Assembly: GCA_947179485.1 (NCBI GenBank)
Contig: OX359247.1
Location: forward strand, 10,640,588 to 10,704,587
Direction: 5' to 3'
DNA: 64,000 nt
Source of the DNA: Allacma fusca
Lineage: Eukaryota > Arthropoda > Collembola > Symphypleona > Sminthuridae
How positions within the stretch are numbered: the first letter of the stretch is position 1; each line of letters begins with the position of its first letter. This document shows positions 1 through 32,762 of this stretch, one piece after another. Position numbers and translations under genes: made by a program. Below the pieces are notes generated by a model, which saw only the letters and a program-made list of their open reading frames with translations, did not search any database and was not told the DNA's origin.

Positions 1-15243
<15,243 letters not shown>

Positions 15244-16650
15244 CGATAGGGGAAGACTAGCTGTGTAAATATATGTGTCTAAAAAATAATAATATACAAG
15301 GAAGAAATCCAGATTGTTGATCTGTTAACTTGAAATCGTTGACTCTTGAAATAGTGGAATTATAACTGACAAGTTAACATGTTCGTGAGCAACACACTTT
15401 TACCGTTCGAGTTTTTTTTCTCGTTTTCCAAAATGATTCTAGAATTTCAGTAAAAAAGAGTTTTAAAATCGAATTTTGCGATAATATCATGGGCTCTTAT
15501 TTGTTTGTAAACTTTATGCAAACTCTCGTTGCATGTATGTACACCGCTGTACATTAGCAAAAATCGGGGCTGATAAATGAGCGGAAAAAGTTGTACTTTG
15601 TAGTAGTGGATATCGCAAAAAAAAACTCGCAAACTTTGGCTATTGACTATTAAGGATTTTAAAGTACTTTTCAAGGACTTTCTAAAACGGGATAACAAAT
15701 TAATGTCTATACCATTGATAAATGATACACGGGTCCTCCTAGTCCTAGTTGATTCACGTCAAAAAAAATAATACAACTATCATCTGTTTTTTGCTATAGG
15801 TTTACAGGTCAGACGAATGTTAGGCTAAGTTGTTGCTATTGTCTACGGCCTTTTTCAACGGGGCTATTAACCTGATTAATCTCAAAGAGAATCGTTGATG
15901 ACTTTGCTAATTAATAGTGAAGCCAGCGTCTAGTCTACGTGTCTAAAATAATCACAGTATATTTAAGCCTAATAATTATTATTGTTACCTATGTAATTAT
16001 GTTTACGTAATTATGTAATAGATTAAAAATTTGGTGCATACAAGGAATCGATTTTTTTTATTGCTCTGCCCGCCAATTTAGTTACCTTTCGGTTCTACTT
16101 GGGGTTGCATCAAAAAAACTTGTAATAACAATGCTAGTCAGTTTGTACTACAATGGGGAACCTATAATGTAGATTACACTGTACGTAATTTTGTTCCTCC
16201 GATGGAAATTATATTGTCTAATAGTAATTACTTATAGTTCATAAAAGGGACACCGGATCCCGGATTGTACAGTATGAGTTCGCAGTTTGTCATTACCTTA
16301 TTGTGAAACTAAACGTCCAGGGTCCAGTTGTTGTTCTTCTGTGAGCAGGTGCAATGGGTCAGTGTGTGGAAATATTTTGAGGAGAGGTACAATGTTGGAA
16401 CTGGGATCGCCGGAATTTCACCGTACATAATTATTATAGTCTAGTCACATGGTGAAAGTCGTGAAAGCACTACTCAATAATACTTGAGGTACTGTTTTTC
16501 AAGACCATTATTGTTGTTATTGTATGTGTATAATCAGTTAATTTAAAAATGTAGAGGAACTCATTTAATAGCAGACGACCCGGATCAAGTTCTGTTTACG
16601 TCTTAATTTTATACTCATTTAAATATACTTACTTAATTGTAAAAACTTTC

Positions 16651-16656
16651 AATAAA
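16651..16656 (+). promoter_or_regulatory. Candidate poly(A) signal of TTBK
   Basis: AATAAA about 1.4 kb after the TTBK stop codon, in AT-rich sequence. It is the clearest canonical hexamer before the convergent Sos gene. No transcript data are available to confirm it. Confidence 0.35.
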
Positions 16657-17249
16657 GATGTTACTGTGCAAGGTAATTCAAACATCGTCAGATTTATCAA
16701 GTAAAAGTCAACTAGTTTTTAAGTTGACGTCTAGCACGTGAAAGAAATAAGAGAAAATTTCGTACAATAATTTAGTTACTACCTGTTAAGTTGTTTATGT
16801 TTTAATTCATTGATAAATATAGTAATACGTGTAATTATATCTACATATATAGCTATTGTAAAATAGAAAAAATAATGATAAGCTTTAATATTTATTGAGG
16901 AAGAAACATAGAGCCAAAAATGGTAAAAATGCTTAAAACGTTGAGATCTCTTTGTAGTTTCTCTGGCTAGAGAATCAGTCCCTTTTGTCGGTAAGTAAGT
17001 TGGAAAAGATAAATACATTATGTAATAAGTATTTCAATTTGCGATACAAACTTGAATAACCTGTAATCTATATAAGTGACTATATGAGTATGTGAATAGC
17101 AATTTAAAAGTCCATTCGGAAATGGTGCATTCGCAAGGTTAGACATAACTGGCTCAATGTCAAGCTGTGAGTTGACATTACTTGTGCATTCGCAATACAT
17201 GATAAGCATTTTACTGTAAAATAAACTTTTAACGGTAAATTATTGCATA

Positions 17250-17302
17250 CTATATATATATAATTATATATATATATATGCATATATGTATGTATATATA
17301 TT
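17250..17302. repeat. TA-dinucleotide microsatellite
   Basis: A nearly uninterrupted alternation of T and A, broken once by AATT and near the end by GCA, in the interval between the convergent TTBK and Sos genes. Confidence 0.85.
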
Positions 17303-17563
17303 ACTCAATTCCTGGAAAAAATACGCCGTTTCAAAATGTCAATTAAAAATATGAAAGATCAAATGCAGGAATAAATATTAACAGTTTCAAATTTTGTCTG
17401 ATTGTGTTTTTTATCACCCTCACAAAATCCTTCAGTATTTAATAACTGATTTCCGCATCATCGACGAATGTAATCTTATGGATGAGTAGGGTGAATAATT
17501 TAATGCGACATAGGGCTGCTGGCGAAATTGATTGCACAACATTTACTACAAAAAATATTTAAC

Positions 17564-17569
17564 TTTATT
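17564..17569 (-). promoter_or_regulatory. Candidate poly(A) signal of Sos
   Basis: TTTATT on the plus strand reads AATAAA on the minus strand, about 345 bp beyond the Sos stop codon. Another copy is at 16891-16896, so the site used is uncertain. Confidence 0.35.
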
Positions 17570-17913
17570 AAACTGTAAATTTGGTTGTGTGACAGGAAAC
17601 AGTTTCAAAATCTATGTTCATGCATTTAAACTTGTTTTTCTTCGATTTCGAAAACGCTCAACTAAATAAGTTACCGAATACAGAAAGATAGCATGGCATG
17701 CATTAATTTTCCTTAAACACAGTAACTATCTTAAACTCTGAGCAACTCACTAAACCAAAGAATAAGGTATGCAATCAATTTCAAATTATGAATGAATAGC
17801 ACATATGGTTAGTTTTCTCGTTGATTTATGTAATCAAAAATTATTATTAGTAATATGTCTCAAGTTAATTCCTATAACTTTCACGATTTGGGCACTACAT
17901 CTTGTTAGTCGTC

Positions 17914-20900
17914 TTACTCATTATTATGCCGCTGATAAACCGGCAAAGTTGCTGGAGTTGATCTGGACCTAGGAGGTAAAGTAGGAGGAATTTGTGAAAT
18001 TTGTGAAGCCAAATGTACTGGAACTCGATGTGAAATTCTATGTGGGCTTTGGGGTGCAACTACTGCAGACTCGAATACAAAAGTGCGATGGCAATGCTCA
18101 CCGCCATATTGAGTAAAATGCCCTACAATAAACAAGGGGCAAATTTTTAATTTAGTACAAATCAGCCAAGCCTTCCAACTTTTATACAGTTTCTTTTTAA
18201 ACAGGTACTCTTACCAGTACAAGGAGGATTATGGGTTGGAATCTGTGGACCATTTGGAGTCAGTCTTTCAGGAGATAGCAGCGGCACTGACGGTAGCGGC
18301 TGATTATTAGCACTGGAATGGGATGGTGACGTCATACTATGGAGATAGTTTTTCATATTAAAGTGGTTGAAAATAAAATCGTAAATACTACGTGCTTGTT
18401 AACCACACTAGTAGCAACTCACATGAAAGTAAAACACACGGCGCCTAATCACTACTCTCTAATGATAAGCGATAATTCAAGCGGAATGTTCACTCAAAAT
18501 TCATACCTTGGTGACATTGAATCCGTCATGGTTGTGGAATTTCTCCGTGGTATAGGTGGATTGGGAGTTCGTGGTGAGACTTTACGAGGAGGAAGTGGAG
18601 GTGGCGGTAGATTGGGGCCATCTCGTGCCTGTCCATTCCAAAATGAAACAATTTTTTACGTATTCGAGCATAATAAAACAAGTAACAAAAAAATGAACTT
18701 TCCCAAAAGTACTCACGCTTGGTGAAGATGACTCGTTGACTGGTGCATCTGGTTTTCTCCTAGGCGGTAGCGGAGGAGCTGGAGGGGGTGGAGGGATCGG
18801 AGGACCAGGCACTTAGCAAAGTAAACAATGAAAAATATTAGATTTATCGTTAACATCAACAGATAAATCCGCGTAAATTATGCCTTATATAAATTAATCA
18901 TTGAGGCTGCTTCAAAATAAACTGATCAACTTACTTGATCCAATTATAACCGGGACGAAAATAGAGTTGTCACTGCTACCTGTGTATGACGGTGAAGTAG
19001 CAGATTGAACAGAAGAAGGAGTTAGTGTTTTAGGGGTGTGTGATAATGATTCTGTGGGATCCTGTTCTGAATCAAGGGCAATTTTCGATAACGAAGATTG
19101 TAAGGATGTTGTTGATGCTGACGAATTTGAGAAAGGGCCTAAGGGTCCAGGATGAGATTTTCCTGGCAAATGTTTGGGTTTGATACCTGGTGATTTCAGA
19201 TTTAAATCTGGCCAGCGTTTAGGCTAAAGAGAAAACAAAAAAAAAGTCATTTCATGTCAACGTTAGGTTTGAAATATTCTAGGCGCGAAACACTGTCAGG
19301 CATTCTTTTTCTTACAAATCTCAGGGGCTGTTTCGACCCTCTTGGTTCGATCTCTAAGGATTTAGCGTACAAATAATTTGAAATTTCGTTTTCAGATGTG
19401 TCAGGTTCAAAGGGCTGAAGGGTTTCAATAAACTCTCGAATTTTCGGTTCCACAGACAAGCAATAATGAGAATACTGGAACTGCCGAATTTCACTGGTAA
19501 TTTCCGCGACTTTCCTTCGCTTACTAAAATTAATCAGTTCGGACGACTGTGGTAAAAAATCCAAGTTTCCCTCCTCAATATGCAATATATTTGTCAGGTA
19601 CATTCCTAAAGTACAAAATTCCAATAAAATATTCACTTGCTTGAATCAACTGCACACAAAGTTTCAAACGACGGGAGATTATCAATTGCTTTCCTTACCA
19701 AAGAAGGGAACACAAGGGGGATTGATTGATCGAAGACGCTCCTGGTACTTTTTGTAATGCTCGCTTTGCAAATCTTGAGCGTCTTCTAAAGCCTTTAGCA
19801 ACCTTTGCGGCACAACCTGTAATAATTTATTATTGCGTTACGAATAACATCCTTTCAAAAGAAAATAACTTATATCTGCAATAACAATTATATTTGACAC
19901 AAGCTATCATACGAGTATTATTGCTTAAAATTGTCTATGGACAATGTGCAGCAGATGCGACAGATAGTCTGCCACATTCACACCAATGCATGCAGGGAAT
20001 AAACAGCAGTAGTTAAATTAATTAGATTAAACAATTAAACTTGTGAATTGATCTAGAGAAGCACTTTTAAAACTTCTACCTGGAATGTGCAATTTAGGCG
20101 ATGAACAGAAGCAGAACCCATGGCACTTACAACAGCCAACACACCATTAAAATTATTAAGTTCTTGTAACACCATCATAATTTCGAGTATTCGAGACACA
20201 ACAGCAACTCGTTCCTCCAAGTTTTCTGCATCCACAATGGTTCTTTCGAACCAGCGGGTTACCTGTTTGGGTATATCAAGGTCATATATCTAGCAATGTA
20301 AAATATTTAGCCATAGTTTGTGTTGGCAACAAACTACTTAAGTGAATGCACGTAAAATTTCTTTTGAAGAAAGAGTTAAATCTTACATTGGTAGTATGTT
20401 TTATCATACGAAGCAAGTTAGGCGATGATTGCTCTTTATTCTTTTTGGTCCAGACGCTGCCAACTAACTCTGATGGTTTCACAACACGGTAATAGTCAAA
20501 CTCGAGCAGTGTTAACTGTCGTGCAATTTCTATTGGGTGGAGCTGAGAAATGAAAATATTTATATAATCGTAGAGAAACAATGCATATATTCAAAAGACT
20601 ACAACAATTTATTTTGTAGCACTAGCATACCGTTAAAATGTTCCATTCGCTCATAGGACACTTGATATGATACTCCAAAGGAGGAGGTGATCTTACTGCC
20701 GAAAATGACCGATCAAAGTCCGTGTTGCTATTTTCAGCCTTGAGAACACAACATACATCATTTAAGCTTTGTTGCAATACATTTATAAACTCTGTTCGAG
20801 AACGGCATAAATTCATGTCTTCAAAATATTATTGAAATTAATTTACCGCTTTACGAATGCATCGGCGAACCGATTCTAAAATACTTTTTGCATTGCTCTC

Positions 20901-23900
20901 GTCCGCTTCGTCTAAAAAATTCTCCAGTTCAGTCTGCAAACTCGGATCTCGCTCAAAATCGTAGTAGTGATGTGTTACCCACTGCTTGATCACATTGAGA
21001 ACCCTGACACGAGGTAAAAAAAATATCCAAATGCTCATATAAATATAGCCAGCGCGTAGCATATCATGTTATTTTTCACCAATCCGATCGAATTAATCAC
21101 GAAATAACGGAAGATATAATTTAGTATATCTGATCTTCCTCGTTTTTACCTTAATTTAACATGGCGTGAATATTCTTTTCGAAAACGCTTCAGCATCTTT
21201 CGTTCGTAAATCGATTCCATCTCCTCCACTGCAAATTGAGGATCGGGAACGTTATAGCGTTCCATTAGTAATCCCAAAAATTCCTGTTAGTGATATTACA
21301 AATATTTCAGTCCCTTTGTAAACACACTCTAGTCCTAAACAAAGCATTGTATTCTAAATTTAGGTAATGAAGTAAAATATTACTTTGGGTGAGCAGAAAC
21401 TGCGATACGTCGTCAGGAAGGTATTTATAAAATTTGGATCAGAATATTGATGATGAGTAAGACGCTCCACAAGTTTTAATAAAGTCGCACCCTTTAAAAT
21501 ATTCACATTCAGATTTATCAGTGTTAATTGTTGACAGACTCATGCGGCATTATTACCTTATAAAGTATTAAAAAGGTTACTACTTACCTTTATCACAAAA
21601 TGATTTCCATTGTCTTTATCAAAAATGATATTATTATCAGAGTCTTCTTCAGCGAATCGGTATAATTCTTTAGGCGGAAGCTTTAGAGGATGCTTTTTCT
21701 CCTCATCGGAGAGAATTCGGTCCAGAATACGATCCAACATACTAAAAATTAAAAAAGAATGTATGAAAATATGCTCATGTACAAAAAAATATTTAAGTAA
21801 CAACAGTATAACCTCTTCGTGGTAAGCATGACTAGTAAAGACATCCAATTTGATTTTTCCTCCCTAGTTCTACATGATAAAACTATTGGAGGCTGATCTT
21901 TGACGACAACGTCAAACAAATTCTTCCATTCTGAAAATCAATACCAGTATCATTATTTGTTCGTACATCAATAGGAGAATGTTAAAGAAAAGAGGAGTGA
22001 CAATGAGTAAATGCGAAACAAAGAGGACTTGTTTAATAAAAGTGTGACTGATTAGAATAGTGTGTAAAAATATCTGTAAACTGTGTAAACCATCTGTATC
22101 CTCCTTGTCCCGAACTTCAACTTTGGTCATGTAAAATGATTCTTTCAGTCGATACTCATGTTGTGGTCCTCCAGTTACAACTGATGTGCGTCGATAATTC
22201 GGTTTGCACAAAAACAGACAACCATCGAACAAATACGCGTGTCGCTCCGAGGGTTTCTTGCTCGAACCAATTTTTTGCAATTCTCCCTCTTTAAATAATC
22301 AAATTTTCGTTATTGATAACTTAGTTACTTCGAAAAAATATGCCATGCATTTGTTGGGAACAAACATATAAGCATGCCAAATCTGATTTATTATGAAAAC
22401 AGTTAGCTACTATAAAAATCCTACCGTAAAAAAACTCATTAAAGTGGGTCTGTCCAACGGAATCATTAAACCCTTCAATTTGTGCCTTCATTTCTTGAAC
22501 TTTAAGCTGTGCTGCCTGCTTATTCTCCTTTCCCGACATACGTACATCTCTACGGATTTGCAAAATCTTGTCTTAAAACAAGTATGAACAAATTCAGGCT
22601 TTAAAATTGATATGTCATAACTATGCTTACCCAGTAGACTTCTTTGGAATATTTGGAATATAATTTCCCATTATAGACTTAAGACGAGTTAAAACACTGT
22701 CGGCTTGCAATAAATCAGTCTTGTCTTTTTCTGAGGGTGATAATTGGTAAAGCATCTGAAAGAAATAATACATCGTACTGTAGACACAAGAGGACTCCTG
22801 ATGCCAAATTATTAATAAAAACAATAGCTTACCTTTATATAATCAAAGTAGAGCATACAGTGATAGAATGGCTCAAGAAGCAATTTAGGAAAGTAGAATT
22901 TGACTGCTTCAACAAATCCATGACCAGCTGTGGACATGGTAGTTTCAGCGTCAGGTCTACTAAGAAGGTCGTTTAGGCCTTGCCTGATGTTTTCATTAAA
23001 GGCTTCCGCATAACGGTAGTAAACGTCGAATTCCAGGCCCTACATTTTTTATTAAGCAGTGAATTACAGGGAATATACTGGTGAAAATTTGCGTAGCTGC
23101 AGAAACACCTGAGTTTGCTTTCTTGGTGAGTCTATCCATGGGTAGACGTGAACCCAATATTTCATTAAAAACTTTTTTACGATTTGATACTGTCTTGTAC
23201 CAACTGCAAGGAAAATTTCGAAGGTTGTTTATTTTGATCAATGATGACTTTCCAAACCGGTGTGGTATATAAAACCCAAACTAAATGACACCACTATTTC
23301 AACCCATATTGATTAAAATTACTCATAAATCGACCGAGAACTCGATGAATCAAGTTTCCTTCTAAATACCACCGTAATATGGTTACGCCAAAATAAAGTC
23401 ACTACATATCACCACTCAGCAGTTTTGGCAACCAAGCTGTTTTTGACTTAGTCTTTATGTACTTACTGAATTAAGATAATTTTAAAATAATATACAGCAT
23501 ACACATCTGAAATAAACTAAAGTTGGTACTTTATAAGTATGGTATTACGTATTACCTCTGCCAGTTCAAGAAAACAAACTCCAATTGCTGGTTCGTGATT
23601 TGAGTCGGACATTTCTAAGTTATCTTCTATTGTACTGATTAACGTTATTGTCAGTTCGGTTATATCCACAATGGAGATGAATACTGCCTCTAGGGCCTGT
23701 AAAAATTAGGTCAATTACTTCACCTTAAGAGGTTCCAATGCTTACCTCAATTAATTATCAAAAATTCTTACCTGATTTTCCTTTTCTAGCTTATTGGCTA
23801 ATTCTTCACGAAATACTTTAATTAACATTTGTAAATCACGTAGGTACTGCCTCTCTGACTGTAGTAAGTCCTCAGCAACCTGATGATCAAATTATACAGT

Positions 23901-25085
23901 TTGCCAAAAGTTCCCTCCATTTGTATAGACTGCTCTACATTTATATACTTTCTAAGTCACTTACTTCATTATATGTTAAGGAGTTCCTTGTGATAGGCTC
24001 TTCTACTACACCTAACGAGAATATATCACCTAGTTTAAACAAATCACACAGGACCTGTAAGCAAAAATAAAAATCCAAATGAGAATTTGACAACCCTTTA
24101 TAATTGACATTTGTTTACTACCAAAACACGGAACAGCTTTTCAATTCTGACAGGAAATTGAACCAAAATGAGTAAATTCCACAATTAAACAATCTCCTAC
24201 TTTGTCGCAGCACATGGCCGCTTTGATGTCTTGAATAGAAAATTCTCCATTACGGCTATGCTTCACGTAATTTCCGACCAACTATAAACAGTACATCATT
24301 TAATAATATATAAAAACAGTTTTTCATTTGTATTAAAATTAATAAGCATTACATGATTATATTCATAATATTCTTTCATGCCTGCAAAACGTCTGCTGCT
24401 AAATACTCAAGCACTGCTGCGATATAAACCGCAACATTATGATCAACACGATACTGGAACACATCCTATAAAATCAGAAAAATTCAAATGTTTTGTGAGC
24501 TCAAGAAATATTTTATCCATTATTATGTTCAAAATATTCATGTTCAAGATCAGAAATCAATTATCAATTAATCAGCAATTAATTAATGTTTACTTTTTGC
24601 AGAAGAGAATGTATTCTATCAACAGGGAAAACGAGGTCAGCTTTTTTCTTTCCCTGCTTAATGGCACTGGTGGCTTCGTCAATGACCCATTGGTCAATAG
24701 GCTGAGGAAGCATCCTTAATATACGGTCTTGGACGTCTTGGACAGTATGTGGAGAAGGTTTGCTGCAAATCATCCCAAGTAATTGCAGAATTAACCTTTC
24801 CAAATAATCGAAGGCATCTTCTCTGGCTTGGACTGCATGACCGCGCTTCTGTGACACCTGAATTTGAAAGACAGCTCTATTAGTTTTTCATTATAGTTAT
24901 TTAACGCACTGAAATAAAATTATACGACAGTTTTCACTGTCATTATATAGTTGTGTAAAATTCCAAAACAATTCGGGACTAACCTTTCTCAACCCATTGA
25001 TGAACAACCCCTTCCATTTGGATTCATTCTCTCGTGCACTGAAGTCATAGTGAGTCAAATCTACAGCAGAAACGGCCGGGAACAT
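17914..25085 (-). CDS. Sos: Son of sevenless, Ras guanine-nucleotide exchange factor
   Basis: Complete gene of about 1295 residues (human SOS1 has 1333). Sos links receptor tyrosine kinases, through Grb2/Drk, to Ras GDP release at the plasma membrane. Coding exons, 5' to 3', by high-low coordinate: 25085-24984, 24857-24594, 24465-24382, 24281-24201, 24054-23965, 23879-23772, 23696-23556, 23039-22833, 22755-22631, 22549-22425, 22288-22091, 21930-21813, 21741-21588, 21491-21384, 21283-21150, 21003-20847, 20738-20631, 20542-20387, 20262-20080, 19816-19699, 19605-19316, 19223-18935, 18811-18717, 18628-18507, 18336-18215, 18122-17914. Domains: histone fold about 1-190, DH from about 207, PH about 440-550 (HAYLFDG), REM about 595-740 (FLTTYRSFC), CDC25 catalytic about 770-1015 ([43 protein letters not shown]), then a proline-rich tail with SH3-binding [18 protein letters not shown] and PTLPPRSR. 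The ATG at 25085 was chosen because it gives [15 protein letters not shown] just before the conserved KWKGL segment. Confidence 0.95.
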
Positions 25086-28000
25086 TTTTCCAGTCTGTGC
25101 GATGATTGATGTCTTCAAAAACTTCTCTTTGGAACAAGATGATAGATTTGCGAAGAAGACGCAAGTTCCTGCTTGTGTACTAACTTTGAACTTGATTCCA
25201 ATAAAAACTTTAGCTGTGGAAAATCCTGTGCCGACAGCGATAATGCATCAACCATTTTACGTACATACTAACTATTGATCCTCGAAACCGGCCCTATAAT
25301 GATTTAATCTTCACAACTTGACTGTCACAAGAATTATTATTGGATCCCTTTAATTGAAACATGGGTCATGTTGGCCAAAGACTGAAGTTCGTTCGTCGCC
25401 TCGTTTCGTCTTTGAAATAATTCGTAAGGAGTAGATTAGATACGTACAGTACTTTTTTTTTAAGTACAAGTAAGTAGTAAAATTAAAGTTGACAGTGCAA
25501 GCATATCTTTCCCACTTGTAATCATACTAATTATCATGACAGAAGTGTTTATTTGCCAATATTCAAAAATTGGATTCCTTCAAGAATCATTTACCATGGA
25601 ATGCTATCTTAAGCAGGTTTCCCCCTTGCACCGAGGACACCAAAAACGCTTGGAAAAGTGAAGAGATAGGGGTAAGACTATACCAGTGATGAATGTCACA
25701 GCGTTAGGTAATGACTTACGAGTAGAATCGCAATATAAACTGATTCTGAGCCACACTTTGCTTCAAAGTCTCATGAAAAATGGGCATAATCTATTCATAC
25801 AATTTACGCCGCATAATTAGCAGGAGAAAAAAAATCACGTTCAAATCAAATTATCCTCAACACTGGGGCCATGTACGCACACAGCACTTCATCCTCGGCA
25901 TCCTCCAATAACACTAAATAGAGAAATAACAAAGTGATTATGTATACAGCCACACGGGTTTAACAACACGTCTTCAATGCCCTCACTCCTACGGAACTTT
26001 TAACTCCAATGAATTGCAATATCTTCAACGATTTCTCTTCTTCAATAATAATAATAATAATAATTGTAAATCCATCTTGAAACACTGCTCTTACTCCACA
26101 GTCGTATAGTTATTGATGTTGTTTTAAGTAAGGATAATTAAGGATGAGCCAGCGACTGTATACTGTTGGTAGTTTTATCGTCTCTAGAGAGTTTCGCACT
26201 TTAAGAATGCATACTTACAAATATCATCTGCATAATTTGTAACACAATGCGTGATATTATACAGGTAGATGAGACTTGCTCGTGAACTGCCCGGTGTGGA
26301 AAAACTTGTGCATCAAAAGAATTAACCCATCGTTATGGGGGGGGATGACTTTTTGTACTATTAGATTATAGTTCTGTTCTTTCTAGCGAAGGAGGGTAAA
26401 GTTCACGGTTGATGTCACAACATTAGCTTCCCCCGATCTTTGGTTTCCGTACTCAAGGAAATCCGATCCCCAGTCTTCCAGAATTCTCAAAAGAGGCAAT
26501 CCCAGGAGTAGCACCGGATGACCACCGTCGAAGAAGACACGATTGGAGTTACTATTACTGGAGTTCCCATCAACTTTGAACCCCCGTCTGGTTGTGCCGT
26601 CGTCGTACTTGTGGAAATGACTGTAGTGCATACTAATGTCCTCAATTCACTAATTAAAAACAAACTTTTAGCAACCTTTTGTAAGATGTCACAATGGAAA
26701 AATGTGTAAGCTTGCAAAACTGGGTAAGTCCAATACGGATAAAATAGATTATAGTAGTGCCCAAAAAAACTGTCACTCTTGAAAGACACGTTTCTTTTGC
26801 GAAATAATTTTTTTTCCAGCGAAATCAATATTTTTGAATAATACGATCTAGCTAAAAAAAAGGCATTTACGAGACTGTTAATTCCAGCACTTTAGATGAG
26901 GGCAGAGTATCATTGTGATTCACTGCATATATATATGCAAAGTAAGTAGTAGGTCCACTCTTGATCCTGGCTTTAGCAGTGGACTTATAACTACATGAAA
27001 TACTACAAATTGGTAGTAATATTTTGACAAGACTCACACAATGATAATAACAGAACAAATGTCCGAATTTATTGTTGACTGACTCGGAGAACAATGCGAG
27101 GAAATGATGTGTGTATGTGTGTGTGTGTGTGTAGTTACTTACACTGTGGTCACTAAATAACTTTTATTTTTTACCTACCAGCAGCCTCTTATTACTACAT
27201 TGCTGTGCAGTAAATATCTCAAGGGTTTATCATATACAGTTGACGATACTCTTTTAATTCACAAGTGTGCATAAAAATTCTTGGGAATAGTGAAATGTAG
27301 TAGTAGTAGTAGTTAGTTAGTGCTTCTCCAATAAAATAGTAGACCTGACTCGAGAAAGCATATCTTATGAGTGAACGAGGCAAGGCAACCCTTGAGCTCT
27401 CAAGAGTTATGATACACTTGTCACAATTCAATCTTCCCTTCGTCCACACTCCAGCTCCGCCTGATCACGTATGTACAGAACCTTTGACCTTAAGTACTGC
27501 CATGCTCCGCCCGGAACTCTGGTTACCTCCGCAACTTCCCATAAGTCAACATGCATCTGTGTGGACCATTGCCTGGCCCCCAAAGGCGCGGCTTTCCCTT
27601 CCATAAGAGCCGCCTTTTGGGTAATACAAAAGGTGGCCCCTCTCCACATTATGTCATCAATGTCATTATCCCCCAATTCCTCAGGGTCTGAGGTAAAGGC
27701 ATCATTTTTTTTTAAGACGTGCCTATACATTTAAAATTCATAATTGCATCCATGTCATCCCTACTCATTTCCAGGTTCGGTTCCGGTGATCTCCTCCGGA
27801 GGGGGGGCTAAATTGTCCAATCCCTGGAATTTGCAATGAGTCTCTTGTTTTGGTGTGGACCACAAGAGTCTATTGAAAGCTTGACAGGGTTGCCGAGTCC
27901 CGTCCTCGGACCTGACTCTCACGAGGCACGGAGCCCCTAAAATTGCAGCGTTCGTTGGCCAGAAAGTGTAAGGCAAAACATGGGGCAGCAATAGTCCGGT

Positions 28001-28310
28001 TTCGCTCTCAACACAAAACCCAAGGGTACACTCTTTGTCTGATAACAAGCCAGCATTACATACTTATGCATAGCTAAACAACAGTCAACTTGTTATTGGG
28101 ACTCTAAAATACAGGAAAAAAAAAATTAGCACAAAATTAAAAGCATCTCCGACCCCCGGAATTACTAATGCTTTCGTTTATCCTAAAATAAATCCTTTTG
28201 GAGAGTCTCAGTGCCTGGTGTAGTTAACACACAGTTTGGAGTTCTTTTGAGTGAGTTCCGAGAGAGTCTCTCTATTTTTTGAGGGAGATAGTAATAAATA
28301 TCCTTTGAAA
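25086..28310. other. Head-to-head interval between Sos and YY1
   Basis: This holds the upstream regions of the two divergent genes. No conserved coding exon is recognised. Simple repeats are AAT units at about 26045-26062, GT at about 27109-27132 and TAG at about 27297-27312. The part at 27360-28060 is clearly richer in G and C than its surroundings and is listed separately. Confidence 0.6.
27428..28048 (-). other. GC-richer open-frame island of unknown nature
   Basis: Two adjacent minus-strand open frames (28048 down to 27761, and 27730 down to 27428) have balanced amino-acid compositions unlike the AT-rich noise around them. Examples are ILGAPCLVRVRSEDGTRQP and EVAEVTRVPGGAWQYL. Overlapping plus-strand frames are also open, so strand and coding status are not settled. 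I recognise no domain. It could be an exon pair of an orphan gene divergent from YY1, a decayed mobile-element fragment, or a CpG-rich promoter. Confidence 0.3.

Positions 28311-32762
<4,452 letters not shown>

Larger units (their letters stand above)
15244..17913. other. Convergent 3' flanks of TTBK and Sos
   Basis: No coding exon is visible. The left part is the probable TTBK 3' UTR up to the AATAAA at 16651-16656. The right part is the probable Sos 3' UTR on the minus strand. A TA-dinucleotide tract lies at about 17250-17302. Confidence 0.6.

Noticed and set aside
22996-23241. 81-codon minus-strand frame overlapping the Sos exon at 22833-23039
   Set aside because: It is a different frame from the conserved Sos exon ([16 protein letters not shown]). 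The part beyond 23040 is intron with no family similarity.
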